Positions 1-6,780 are shown, counted from the first letter of the stretch. The stretch is 11,563 nucleotides of DNA from Arthrobacter sp. (GCA_018260285.1 JAGLBH010000039.1:1-11563); one strand, 5' to 3'. Translations and numbers: made by a program. Notes: generated from the sequence alone by a model not told the origin.

Positions 1-1129
1 GCTCGACGTCGAGACCGCGGGCGGCGACGACCGTGGCGACGAGGATGTCGATCTTGCCGTCGCGGAGAGCCTCGACCGTGCGCTCGCGCTGCTGCTGGGG
101 GATGTCGCCGTTGATGGCGGCAGCCTGGTAGCCGCGGGCCTTGAGCTTGTCAGCGAGGTCCTCGGTGGCCATCTTGGTGCGCACGAAGGCGATGATGCCC
201 TCGGAGTCCTCGGACTCGAGGATGCGCGTCATGGCGTCGAGCTTGCGCGGGCCCATGACCTGGACGTAGCGCTGGCGGATGTTCGCGGCCGTGCGGGTGT
301 CCGTCTTGACCGTGATCTCAGCCGGATCGTTGAGGTACTGCTGTGCGATCTTGCGGATCTGGCGGGGCATCGTCGCGGAGAAGAGCGCCACCTGCTTGGA
401 CTTCGGCGTGCCGGCGAGGATCTTCTCGACGTCGTCGGCGAAGCCCATGCGGAGCATCTCGTCGGCCTCGTCGAGCACGAGGTACGAGAGCTCGGAGAGG
501 TCCAGGGAGCCCTTGGCGATGTGGTCGATGACGCGACCCGGGGTGCCGACGACGACCTGTGCGCCGCGGCGCAGCCCTGCCAGCTGGGGGCCGTAGGCGG
601 AGCCGCCGTAGACCGGGAGGACGGAGAAGCTGTCCATGTACTTGGCGTACGAGGTGAAGGCCTCGGCCACCTGGAGCGCAAGCTCACGGGTCGGGGCGAG
701 GACGAGGACCTTGGTCACGCCGCTCGGGCCGTTGATCTCGGAGAGCTCAGCGAGCTTGGAGAGCACGGGGAGCGCGAAGGCTGCGGTCTTGCCCGTGCCG
801 GTCTGGGCGAGGCCGACGACGTCCTGGCCGCGCAGCAGCGTCGGAATCGTGGCTGCCTGGATGGGGGACGGCTTCTCGTAGCCGACGTCCTTGAGGGCTG
901 CGAGGATGCGCGGATCCAGGTCGAGATCCGTGAAGAGGACGTCGTTCGCGCCCTTCTCCTCTGCCTCGGCAGAGTCGGAGTAGGTGTTCACGTCAGAGGA
1001 GGTGTTCACGGCTGCGTCTTCTGCGGGAGCGGATTCGGCCTGGACTGCGTCTGCCTGGGGGGCTTCCGGCTGGACGGCGCTGGAGCCGGCGTCGTTGGAG
1101 GGCGCGTCAAAGGGAGTGTTTTCAGACAT
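1..1129 (-). CDS. deaD: DEAD-box ATP-dependent RNA helicase (DeaD/CsdA-like), C-terminus outside window
   Basis: ATP-dependent RNA helicase that unwinds short RNA duplexes, known in this family for roles in ribosome assembly, mRNA turnover and cold adaptation. The ATG is at 1127-1129 and 376 codons are visible; the frame is open at the left edge, so the gene is 3'-truncated by the window. Residues 1-62 form an Ala/Glu/Asp-rich disordered extension. The helicase core follows: Q-motif Gln about 91, Walker A AQTGTGKT at 108-115, motif Ia PTRELALQ, motif II DEAD at 220-223, motif III SAT at 251-253, then RecA-like domain 2 ending in motif V. Motif V reads VATVVAARGLD, with Val where bacterial relatives usually have Asp. 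The ribosome site is weak (AAGAAG about 5 nt before ATG). The leader contains stem-loops listed separately. The family is certain. The DeaD name is likely but rests on the core, because the diagnostic C-terminal RNA-binding region is not visible. Confidence 0.95.
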   Translation of the reverse strand, partial: MSENTPFDAPSNDAGSSAVQPEAPQADAVQAESAPAEDAAVNTSSDVNTYSDSAEAEEKGANDVLFTDLDLDPRILAALKDVGYEKPSPIQAATIPTLLRGQDVVGLAQTGTGKTAAFALPVLSKLAELSEINGPSGVTKVLVLAPTRELALQVAEAFTSYAKYMDSFSVLPVYGGSAYGPQLAGLRRGAQVVVGTPGRVIDHIAKGSLDLSELSYLVLDEADEMLRMGFADDVEKILAGTPKSKQVALFSATMPRQIRKIAQQYLNDPAEITVKTDTRTAANIRQRYVQVMGPRKLDAMTRILESEDSEGIIAFVRTKMATEDLADKLKARGYQAAAINGDIPQQQRERTVEALRDGKIDILVATVVAARGLDVE

Positions 1130-1152
1130 GGTGTCTTCTTTCGTCGGGTGGC

Positions 1153-1178
1153 GCGCGAACAACCCATCAGGTTCGCGC
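1153..1178 (-). promoter_or_regulatory. Perfect 8-bp stem-loop in the helicase 5' leader
   Basis: GCGCGAAC and GTTCGCGC pair perfectly around a 10-nt loop, 23 nt upstream of the helicase start codon, just before the weak ribosome site. In the transcript it would sit at or near the 5' end of the untranslated region. A possible promoter lies directly upstream on the same strand: TTGAAG at 1207-1212 and TGTTAC at 1183-1188 with an 18-nt spacer. Leader structures regulate cold-shock helicase genes in other bacteria. That role here is an inference; the hairpin itself is seen directly. Confidence 0.5.
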
Positions 1179-1241
1179 TTCTGTAACACCCGGTTCTCCC
1201 TGACAGCTTCAAGCCCGCCACACACTTACGGGGCTCACATC

Positions 1242-1298
1242 AGATGGCTTCTGCCTCAAAAATTGGGCAGAAAGTAAAGGAAGCAGTTCACCCATCTG
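1242..1298. promoter_or_regulatory. Nested inverted repeats in the helicase/membrane-protein intergenic region
   Basis: An inner stem of TTCTGCC (1249-1255) and GGCAGAA (1266-1272) with a 10-nt AT-rich loop lies inside an outer pair, CAGATGG and CCATCTG (1292-1298). The surrounding 312-bp gap (1130-1441) between the divergent helicase and membrane-protein genes contains no credible coding region. The structure could belong to a long helicase leader or be an operator. There is no downstream T-run to make it a clear terminator. Confidence 0.35.
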
Positions 1299-1441
1299 GG
1301 AAGGGCGGCCGATAAGTGCGCGGGACGCCAGGGTGAATCGTGAAGGTTTTTCACACACAGAGGGAGGAAAACCGGTATTGCCTCCAGCTTACCGCGTCTG
1401 CCGCGTTCGCGCAGACCGCAGGGGTGCGGGAGAATAGTTCT

Positions 1442-1888
1442 ATGCCGAAGATCACCCCTCGACCGCTCACGCTCACCACCGGCCTGCTCCTCTACACGCT
1501 CCTCGATCTGGCGCTCGTGGGATCGGCGGCCACGGCCCTTTTCGGCCCCTCCTTCGCGGGCGAGGGCCAGGCCACGGCAGCGGCCATCGCAGGGGTTCTC
1601 GGGGCGACGGCCGTCGCCGTCGGACTCGAGACGTGGCGCGCCTGGCGCGGCAAGCGCTCGGCCCGCATCAGCCTCATGTACGTGAGCACCGTGCTCCTGC
1701 TCCTCGTCGTCTGGCGGAGGCTCGCGCTCTTCATCATTCTTGCGCTGCTCGGTGCCGTGGCGGCCGTCTTCCTGTGGATGCCCGCTTCCAACCGCTTCTA
1801 CCAGAGCACGGAGCCGCGCAGGCAGCGCCTGAGAAAGTACGCGAACGCCTCCTCGCGGGCGGCCGGCGTCTGGCGCAGAAAGCCATAG
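1442..1888 (+). CDS. Small four-helix integral membrane protein, function unknown
   Basis: Not recognised as a named family. The 148-residue product has four hydrophobic segments at about residues 12-34, 44-62, 77-92 and 94-113. A basic cytoplasmic-type loop (W65 to R75, rich in Arg/Lys) separates helices 2 and 3, and only an Arg-Arg pair separates helices 3 and 4. The C-terminal 35 residues are strongly basic and hydrophilic. By the positive-inside rule the loop and tail are probably cytoplasmic. ATG 1442 is preferred over an ATG at 1340, because the extra 34 residues are not hydrophobic and a -10-like GAGAAT (1430-1435) lies 6 nt before 1442, as in a leaderless transcript; GGGAG at 1428-1432 could alternatively be a ribosome site. 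The gene stands alone, divergent from the helicase and convergent with the gamma-synthase. That it is a real gene is likely; its role is unknown. Confidence 0.7.
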   Translation: MPKITPRPLTLTTGLLLYTLLDLALVGSAATALFGPSFAGEGQATAAAIAGVLGATAVAVGLETWRAWRGKRSARISLMYVSTVLLLLVVWRRLALFIILALLGAVAAVFLWMPASNRFYQSTEPRRQRLRKYANASSRAAGVWRRKP

Positions 1889-1931
1889 CAGCCAGCCCGT
1901 GAGGAGGCGTTGGGAAGCGCGCCCCCGCAGG

Positions 1932-1956
1932 CCCCTCGCACAGGGCTCTGCAGGGG
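1932..1956. terminator. Imperfect GC-rich hairpin between convergent genes
   Basis: CCCCT and AGGGG arms enclose an inner GCACAG/CTCTGC stem with one mismatch and one bulged base. It lies in the 79-bp gap between the ends of the membrane-protein gene and the gamma-synthase gene, where a bidirectional terminator is expected. No T-run follows on either strand, so intrinsic termination is only a possibility. A 9-nt direct repeat, GGGTCAGCC, lies next to it at 1954 and 1965. Confidence 0.3.
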
Positions 1957-1967
1957 TCAGCCGAGGG

Positions 1968-3140
1968 TCAGCCCTTGAGCGCAGCGAGCGCCTGGTCGAG
2001 GTCCGCGAGCAGGTCCTCTGCGTCCTCAATGCCCACGGAAAGGCGCACGAGGTCCGCCGGCACCTCGAGCTCCGTGCCCTTGACCGAGGCGTGGGTCATC
2101 TCCGACGGGTAGTTGACGAGGGACTCGATCCCGCCCAGGGACTCCGCGAGCGTGAAGACGCGCGTGGCCTCCGTGAACGTGCGGGCCGCCTGCTCTCCCC
2201 CGGAGAATCGGATCGAGACCATGCCGCCGAACCGCTTCATCTGCCGCGCGGCCACCTCGTGCCCAGGGTGGCTCTCCAGCCCCGGGTAGAGCACCGCGCT
2301 GATCTCGGGTCGCTCAGAGAGGAACGCGGCGACCTTCTCGGCGTTGTCGCTGTGGGCCTCCATGCGGACCTTGAGCGTCTTGAGGCTGCGCGTCGTGAGG
2401 AAGGCGTCCATCGGGGCGGAGACTCCGCCGGCCGCGAACTGGAGGAACTGGATCTTCTCCCCCACCTCCCGGTCCTTGACGACGACGGCGCCGCCCACCA
2501 CGTCGGAATGCCCGCCGATGTACTTGGTCGTCGAGTGGACCACGATGTCCGCTCCGAGGGAGAGCGGCTGCTGGAGGTACGGGGAGGCGAAGGTGTTGTC
2601 CACCACGAGCAGGGCCCCGGCCTCGTGTGCGGCCTCCGCGAGCGCGGCGATGTCGCTGATCTTCATGAGCGGGTTGGACGGGGTCTCCACCCAGACGAGC
2701 GGCACGTCGGCGCCGGTGAGGGCTGCACGGACGGCGTCGAGGTCTGACATGTCCACCGGCTGGTTCTCAATGCCCCAGGGGCCGAGCACCTTGGAGATGA
2801 GGCGGTAGGTGCCGCCGTAGGCGTCGTTGCCGAGGACGACCTTCTGGCCGGGGCGCAGGAGGGCGCGCAGGAGGGCGTCCTCCGCCGCGAGGCCGGAGCT
2901 GAAGCTGAGGGCCATGGCCCCGCCTTCGAGGGCTGCGAGCTGGGTCTGGAGGGAGTCCCGCGTGGGGTTGGTGCCCCGCCCGTACTCGTAGCCGTTCCGC
3001 AGGCCCCCGATGCCGTCCTGGGCGTAGGTCGAGCTGAAGTGCACGGGCGGCACGACCGCCCCGGTCACGGGCTCGAAGGCCTGCCCTGCGTGGATGGCGC
3101 GGGTGGAGAATCCCTGGTCTGCGTGGTTCTGGTCGGTCAT
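1968..3140 (-). CDS. metB: Cystathionine gamma-synthase/gamma-lyase (PLP-dependent transsulfuration enzyme)
   Basis: A Cys/Met-metabolism PLP enzyme of fold type I, 390 residues, the usual full length. The phosphate-binding YEYGRGTNPTR segment of the partner subunit is at 51-61, the substrate/cofactor segment SFSSGLAAE at 79-87, the aspartate for the pyridine nitrogen is D181 in VVDNTFASPYLQQP, and the Schiff-base lysine is K206 in HSTTKYIGGHSD. ATG 3138-3140 is chosen because AGGAG lies 10 nt upstream and homology begins just after it; the 23 codons upstream are not conserved-looking. The gene follows cbs by 86 bp on the same strand, as in mycobacteria. Sequence alone does not separate gamma-synthase (O-acyl-homoserine plus cysteine to cystathionine) from gamma-lyase (cystathionine to cysteine). 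The cbs partner favours lyase activity in reverse transsulfuration. Confidence 0.93.
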   Translation of the reverse strand: MTDQNHADQGFSTRAIHAGQAFEPVTGAVVPPVHFSSTYAQDGIGGLRNGYEYGRGTNPTRDSLQTQLAALEGGAMALSFSSGLAAEDALLRALLRPGQKVVLGNDAYGGTYRLISKVLGPWGIENQPVDMSDLDAVRAALTGADVPLVWVETPSNPLMKISDIAALAEAAHEAGALLVVDNTFASPYLQQPLSLGADIVVHSTTKYIGGHSDVVGGAVVVKDREVGEKIQFLQFAAGGVSAPMDAFLTTRSLKTLKVRMEAHSDNAEKVAAFLSERPEISAVLYPGLESHPGHEVAARQMKRFGGMVSIRFSGGEQAARTFTEATRVFTLAESLGGIESLVNYPSEMTHASVKGTELEVPADLVRLSVGIEDAEDLLADLDQALAALKG

Positions 3141-3226
3141 CGAGTCATCGCTCCTGCTCAGTGGGTGAAAGTCTGGGGTGACAGCCGGCGGGCCTGCATT
3201 GGGTGCCAACGCGGGAGGGGGCTGGT

Positions 3227-4726
3227 TTATGCCAGCAGCTCGAGGGCCTCGTCATTCGTGAAGGCGCCCACGGCCCGGCCGTCGTGCGCCAGGACGAATC
3301 CGCCGGCCCCGTATCCCGCGATCGTCTCCTCGGCCGTCTGGCCCGAGCCGAAGACGACCGGCCCGAACTCTGCTGGGTTCTCCACGGGGATCTCCTCAAG
3401 GCGGGTCTGGCGCAGAACTCGCCCGCTGACGAGCAGCCTCAGCAGCTGCTGGCGGGTCACCACCGCGCGAACCGAGCCGATCGCCGCGGGCAGGGACTCG
3501 GGTCCGACGACGCCGGCCGCGCCCGCCTCTCCGCCCAGCCGCGCGAGGGCCTCCTCCACCGTGAGCTCTTTCGAGAGGGCCTGGCCCCACGGGCGTGCGC
3601 TCAGCGCGGACACGAGCCGCTCCAGGGTCCGAGGGGTGTGGACCGAGTCCTCCCCTCGGTACACTGCCCCGCTCAGGGGCGAGTAGGCGAAACAGCCTCG
3701 GCACTCCAGCTCGTCTCCCCCGATGACGCCTGGAACAGACGGAATCGGATCGGGGGCGCTCACCGCGAACCCGTTGCGTGCCATCCAGCCGTCGTTGAAA
3801 ATCTTGCCGAGGTACCCGCGGCCGGAGTCCGGGAGGATGACCACGACCACAGCATCGGCCGGGAGGTCCTGGGCGGCCTTGAGCGCGCAGGCCACGGCCA
3901 TGCCGGAGGAGCCGCCAACGAGCAGGCCCTCCTCGCGGGCCAGGCGGCGTGTCATGGCGAAGGCCTCGGCGTCGCTCACGGCGTGGACCTCGTCCGGGAG
4001 GGAGGGGTCGTAGTTGCCGGGCCACATGTCCTCCCCCACGCCCTCGACGAAGTAGGGGGTGCCCGCGCCGCCCGAGTACACGCTGCCCTCGGGGTCGGCG
4101 ACGATCACGCGAACGGGCCCGCCGTCGCGCTCTGCGGAGACCTCCTTGAGGTAGCGCCCGGTGCCCACCACGGTCCCGCCCGTCGCGGCCCCGGCGACGA
4201 GGTGCGTCACGCGCCCGTCCGTGTCCCGCCAGATCTCAGGGCCCGTGGTCTCATAGTGGGCGCGGGGCGCGGCGGGGTTGTTGAACTGGTCCGGCTTGTA
4301 GCCGCCCTCGATCTCAGCGACGAGCGCATCCGAGACGCCGTAGTAGGACTCGGGCGCATCCGGGGACACGGCCGAGGAGACGACGGCGAGGCGGGAGCCG
4401 TAGGCGCGGAGGACATCCTGCTTCTCCTGGCCCACCTTGTCCGGCACCACGCAGACCATGTCATAGCCGCGGAGCTGGGCCACGAGGGCCAGGCCCACGC
4501 CGGTGTTCCCGCTCGTGGGCTCGATGATCGTGCCGCCGGGCTTGAGGGCGCCGGAGGCCTCGGCGTCGTCGATCATGGCCGCCGCAATGCGGTCTTTGAC
4601 GCTGCCTCCCGGGTTCAGGTACTCAAGCTTCGCGAGCACCGTGGCCTGGATCCCCTCCGTCACGGAGTTGAGCCTGACGAGCGGCGTGTTGCCGATGAGA
4701 TCCAGAACTGAGGCAGCGTATTCCAT
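3227..4726 (-). CDS. cbs: Cystathionine beta-synthase with C-terminal CBS-domain pair
   Basis: PLP enzyme of fold type II that condenses homocysteine with serine (or uses O-acetylserine) to make cystathionine; 499 residues. The Schiff-base lysine is K44 in NPGGSVKDR, the substrate loop PTSGNTG is at 70-76, the phosphate loop GAATGGTVVGTGR lies near mid-protein, and the catalytic domain ends with SGRGYLGKIFNDGWM. A divergent pair of CBS (Bateman) repeats occupies roughly 370-499. Between the two lies an unusual linker of about 40 residues with C342-R-G-C345. ATG 4724-4726 matches the family N-terminus and sits exactly 7 nt after a TAGAAT -10 hexamer, suggesting leaderless translation; an in-frame ATG nine bases upstream is the alternative. 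It is the first gene of the pair with metB. The catalytic assignment is secure. Regulation by adenosyl compounds at the CBS pair is possible but not shown. Confidence 0.93.
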   Translation of the reverse strand: MEYAASVLDLIGNTPLVRLNSVTEGIQATVLAKLEYLNPGGSVKDRIAAAMIDDAEASGALKPGGTIIEPTSGNTGVGLALVAQLRGYDMVCVVPDKVGQEKQDVLRAYGSRLAVVSSAVSPDAPESYYGVSDALVAEIEGGYKPDQFNNPAAPRAHYETTGPEIWRDTDGRVTHLVAGAATGGTVVGTGRYLKEVSAERDGGPVRVIVADPEGSVYSGGAGTPYFVEGVGEDMWPGNYDPSLPDEVHAVSDAEAFAMTRRLAREEGLLVGGSSGMAVACALKAAQDLPADAVVVVILPDSGRGYLGKIFNDGWMARNGFAVSAPDPIPSVPGVIGGDELECRGCFAYSPLSGAVYRGEDSVHTPRTLERLVSALSARPWGQALSKELTVEEALARLGGEAGAAGVVGPESLPAAIGSVRAVVTRQQLLRLLVSGRVLRQTRLEEIPVENPAEFGPVVFGSGQTAEETIAGYGAGGFVLAHDGRAVGAFTNDEALELLA

Positions 4727-4733
4727 AGACTCC

Positions 4734-4739
4734 ATTCTA
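4734..4739 (-). promoter_or_regulatory. -10 hexamer (TAGAAT) of the cbs-metB promoter
   Basis: TAGAAT on the minus strand ends 7 nt before the A of the cbs ATG, the spacing expected when transcription starts at the start codon itself. No convincing -35 hexamer is visible. It lies in the roughly 60-bp divergent gap shared with the DNA glycosylase gene. Confidence 0.5.
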
Positions 4740-4786
4740 TGGGCGGGGCCGATCAGGCCGCGGGAGAGCAGAGGGGGCGCGGCGCG

Positions 4787-5725
4787 GTGAAGGCAGTGAC
4801 CCGCGATTTCGCGCTTCCCCCGGGGTTCCGGGTGCAGCCCGTGCTCCGCCAGCTGGCGCAGGGCCCCTACGACCCCACGTGCCTCATCGGCACCTCGGCC
4901 GGCACCTGGCTCGCCTTCCACACGCCGGACGGGCCCGCGACCGTGCGGGTCATGTCCCCTGGGGCGGGCAGGGTCGCCGTCGGGTCCTGGGGCCCGGGGG
5001 CGGCGTGGATGCTGGAGCGCTCGGGCGATCTGCTGGGGCTCACGGACGACTGGTCCGCCTTCGACTCCCCCGCGTTCCAGGCCCGCCTGCCGGAGCGGCT
5101 TCAGGCGCTCCGGCGCACGCATCCGCACCTGGCGGCCCCGGCGACGCATCTCATCTGGCCCGCGCTCCTCGCCGCGATTCTGGGGCAGAAGATCACCGTG
5201 GAGGAGGCCCAGTTCGCCTACCGCCATCTCGCGAAGCGATGGGGCGAGGCCGCACCGGGCGCCGGGAACGGGGTGGCCCCGCCGTGGCTGCGCCTCGCGC
5301 CGACCCCGCACGCCGTGCGCCTCATCTCCTCCTGGGACTGGCACGCGGCGAAGGTGGACTCCTCACGGTCGACGACGGCGATGCTCGCCTCCCGCTCCAG
5401 CAGCCTCGAGAAGATCGCGGGCCTCAGCGAGGCCGACGCCTACACCGCACTCCAGCGGCTCCCCGGCGTGGGCGAGTGGACCGCCGCCGAGACGGTGCAG
5501 CGCACCCACGCCGCGCGGGACGCCGTCTCCGTGGGCGACTTCCACCTGGCGCATCACGTGGGCCAGATGCTCATCGGCCGGCGCGTGGACGACGACGGCA
5601 TGCTGACGCTGCTCTCCCCGTATGCCGGACAGAGGCAGCGGGTGGTGCGGCTCTTGGGCACGAGCGGCATCCGGAAACAGGCCTACGGCCCCCGGCTCGC
5701 ACCGGAGGACCACAGGCAGAGGTGA
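4787..5725 (+). CDS. HhH-GPD base-excision DNA glycosylase, AlkA-like (3-methyladenine glycosylase II type)
   Basis: Predicted to remove alkylated or otherwise damaged bases from DNA, starting base-excision repair; 312 residues from GTG 4787. The C-terminal half shows the family signature: AILGQKIT in the first helix of the core, the helix-hairpin-helix LPGVGEWTA at 225-233, and the Gly/Pro...Asp loop ending in the catalytic D251 (SVGDFHLAHHVG). The N-terminal 100 or so residues resemble the beta-rich N-terminal domain of AlkA-type enzymes. There is no Cys4 iron-sulfur cluster, unlike endonuclease III or MutY. GTG 4787 has GAGGGGG 9 nt upstream; an in-frame ATG at 4739 overlaps the cbs promoter and has no ribosome site, and GTG 4796 is a further option. 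The gene is divergent from cbs and convergent with the thioredoxin-like gene. The class is confident; the exact substrate is not known from sequence. Confidence 0.85.
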   Translation: MKAVTRDFALPPGFRVQPVLRQLAQGPYDPTCLIGTSAGTWLAFHTPDGPATVRVMSPGAGRVAVGSWGPGAAWMLERSGDLLGLTDDWSAFDSPAFQARLPERLQALRRTHPHLAAPATHLIWPALLAAILGQKITVEEAQFAYRHLAKRWGEAAPGAGNGVAPPWLRLAPTPHAVRLISSWDWHAAKVDSSRSTTAMLASRSSSLEKIAGLSEADAYTALQRLPGVGEWTAAETVQRTHAARDAVSVGDFHLAHHVGQMLIGRRVDDDGMLTLLSPYAGQRQRVVRLLGTSGIRKQAYGPRLAPEDHRQR

Positions 5726-5762
5726 GGGGCTGGCCGGGCCGTGCCCGACGCTCTTCCCGGTG

Positions 5763-5777
5763 TGACCCTAGGGGTCA
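5763..5777. terminator. Short perfect hairpin between convergent genes
   Basis: TGACCC and GGGTCA pair perfectly around a 3-nt TAG loop in the 61-bp gap between the glycosylase and thioredoxin-like genes. The stem is only 6 bp and no T-run follows, so it could be a weak terminator or chance. Next to it, an 11-nt TCAGGCCTGGG unit occurs twice (5775 and 5787), duplicating the last codons and stop region of the thioredoxin-like gene. Confidence 0.25.
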
Positions 5778-5786
5778 GGCCTGGGA

Positions 5787-6167
5787 TCAGGCCTGGGCGG
5801 AGTCTTCGGTGCCCTGGGCAGCCATCTTGGCGCGGATGTCATCCATGTCCAGGCCGCGAATCTGCTTGATGAGGTCCTCGACCGCAGAGGCCGGAAGCGC
5901 CCCTGGCTGGGAGAACACGAGAATGCTCTGGCGGAAGGCCATGAGCGTGGGGATGGAGCGGATCTGGGCCATGGCCGCCAGGTTCTGCTCTGCCTCCGTG
6001 TCCACCTTGCCGAAGACGATGTCCGGGTGGTTCTGTGACACCGCCTCGTAAATGGGGGCGAACTGTCGGCAGGGCTGACACCATCCGGCCCAGAAGTCAA
6101 CGAGCACGATCTCGCTGCTCTGGAGCTTTTCGGCGAAAGTGGCCTCGGTCAAGTCAACTGTGCTCAT
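5787..6167 (-). CDS. Thioredoxin-fold protein with WCQPC active site
   Basis: Cytoplasmic thiol-disulfide oxidoreductase of the thioredoxin family; 126 residues with no signal peptide. The order is beta-strand IVLVDFWA, active site W29-C30-Q31-P32-C33, the KVDTEAEQNLA strand-loop, and the cis-proline P73 in RSIPTLM. The Gly of the classical WCGPC is replaced by Gln, which in related proteins changes redox potential and partner choice, so I avoid the name TrxA. A charged tail of about 20 residues (after IKQIRGLDMDD) extends beyond the usual 105-110 residues. ATG 6165-6167 begins at the expected distance and has TACTGT exactly 7 nt upstream, fitting a leaderless transcript. It lies 49 bp after a MarR-type gene on the same strand. 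It could be co-transcribed with that gene as well as having its own promoter. Confidence 0.9.
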   Translation of the reverse strand: MSTVDLTEATFAEKLQSSEIVLVDFWAGWCQPCRQFAPIYEAVSQNHPDIVFGKVDTEAEQNLAAMAQIRSIPTLMAFRQSILVFSQPGALPASAVEDLIKQIRGLDMDDIRAKMAAQGTEDSAQA

Positions 6168-6174
6168 AGAGCCA

Positions 6175-6180
6175 ACAGTA
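6175..6180 (-). promoter_or_regulatory. -10-like hexamer (TACTGT) ahead of the thioredoxin-like gene
   Basis: TACTGT on the minus strand is separated by 7 nt from the ATG, and there is no purine-rich ribosome site. A poor -35 match (GCGACC) lies 16 nt upstream. The position matches that of the cbs hexamer. Confidence 0.4.
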
Positions 6181-6216
6181 CCGGCCCGAATGCGCCGGTC
6201 GCAGCGCGACCAGGCC

Positions 6217-6693
6217 TCAGACGAGGTCCGCCACCAGCTTGGTGAGCGGCCCGATGGCCGCCGCGAGTGCATCCCGCTCAGCCTCAGAGAGAAGGCCGAG
6301 CCGCGAGGACAGGGCCTGGACGCGAACGCCCAAGTCCTCCTCCAGCACCTTTCGCCCCCGAGGAGTGATGGCCACCAGCACTGCCCGGCTGTCTGTCGGA
6401 TCCGGGGCGCGCTGCACCATGCCGTTCCGCTCCAGGCGGATGACCTGCTCTGTGACGCTGGGAACCCGGATGCCCAGCTCCCGGGCAAGCCAGCTCACCC
6501 GCTGAGGGTCGTCTCGAATGAGGTCGAGGAGGCTTGCATGGGCGCTCGTCAGCGGCGACTGTCCGTCGAGGTGCCGCTGAAGCAGCAGCGTTCCGCGGAG
6601 CGCTTTGCGGAGATCAGCGGCCAGGGCCAGCTCGGGGCGGTGTCCGGAGGTCTCATTCACAGTGGGTCGTTCAAGAAGGGCAGAATTTTCCAT
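6217..6693 (-). CDS. MarR-family winged-helix transcriptional regulator
   Basis: Dimeric DNA-binding regulator, usually a repressor released by a small ligand or oxidant; 158 residues, typical for the family. Helices for dimerisation flank the winged helix-turn-helix. The recognition region runs about 66-95 (VSWLARELGIRVPSVTEQVIRLERNG spans 66-91), followed by the wing with the family D-x-R motif at D101-S-R103 and a T110-P-x-G segment. There are no cysteines in the protein, so direct thiol oxidation as in OhrR or MosR can be excluded. ATG 6691-6693 is chosen because TATCAT lies 6 nt upstream; GTG six bases further upstream and TTG 6741 are in frame but less likely. The thioredoxin-like gene follows after 49 bp and could be a target. 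The ligand is unknown. The AT-rich stretch upstream (about 6694-6770) is the likely promoter/operator, with a weak AAGA-AGG-TCTT dyad at 6707-6717. Confidence 0.9.
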   Translation of the reverse strand: MENSALLERPTVNETSGHRPELALAADLRKALRGTLLLQRHLDGQSPLTSAHASLLDLIRDDPQRVSWLARELGIRVPSVTEQVIRLERNGMVQRAPDPTDSRAVLVAITPRGRKVLEEDLGVRVQALSSRLGLLSEAERDALAAAIGPLTKLVADLV

Positions 6694-6699
6694 AGGCAC

Positions 6700-6705
6700 A
6701 TGATA
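6700..6705 (-). promoter_or_regulatory. -10-like hexamer (TATCAT) ahead of the MarR gene
   Basis: TATCAT on the minus strand ends 6 nt before the chosen ATG, in a locally AT-rich stretch that contrasts with the surrounding GC-rich DNA. No clear -35 is visible. Confidence 0.4.
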
Positions 6706-6780
6706 TAAGAAGGTCTTGCGTTTTAGAAATCGATAGGGCAACTCTCATGGCGGGCATCTTGTTTAGGCCACCGTCCTACA

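Noticed and set aside
1256..2029. 257-codon minus-strand frame across the membrane-protein gene
   Set aside because: Arg/Glu-rich antisense composition, no ribosome site, and it overlaps both the metB 3' end and the membrane-protein gene.
3203..4711. 502-codon plus-strand open frame opposite cbs
   Set aside because: Shadow of the high-GC coding strand; the opposite frame encodes the complete, motif-bearing enzyme.
4727..5344. Minus-strand frame extending the cystathionine beta-synthase by about 206 residues at its N-terminus
   Set aside because: The extension is the antisense of the DNA glycosylase gene, has arginine/proline-rich shadow composition, and the enzyme family begins at the ATG near 4726.
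5775..5797. Duplicated 11-nt TCAGGCCTGGG at the end of the thioredoxin-like gene considered as an att site or insertion scar
   Set aside because: Too short, and nothing lies between the copies; most likely a small replication slip.
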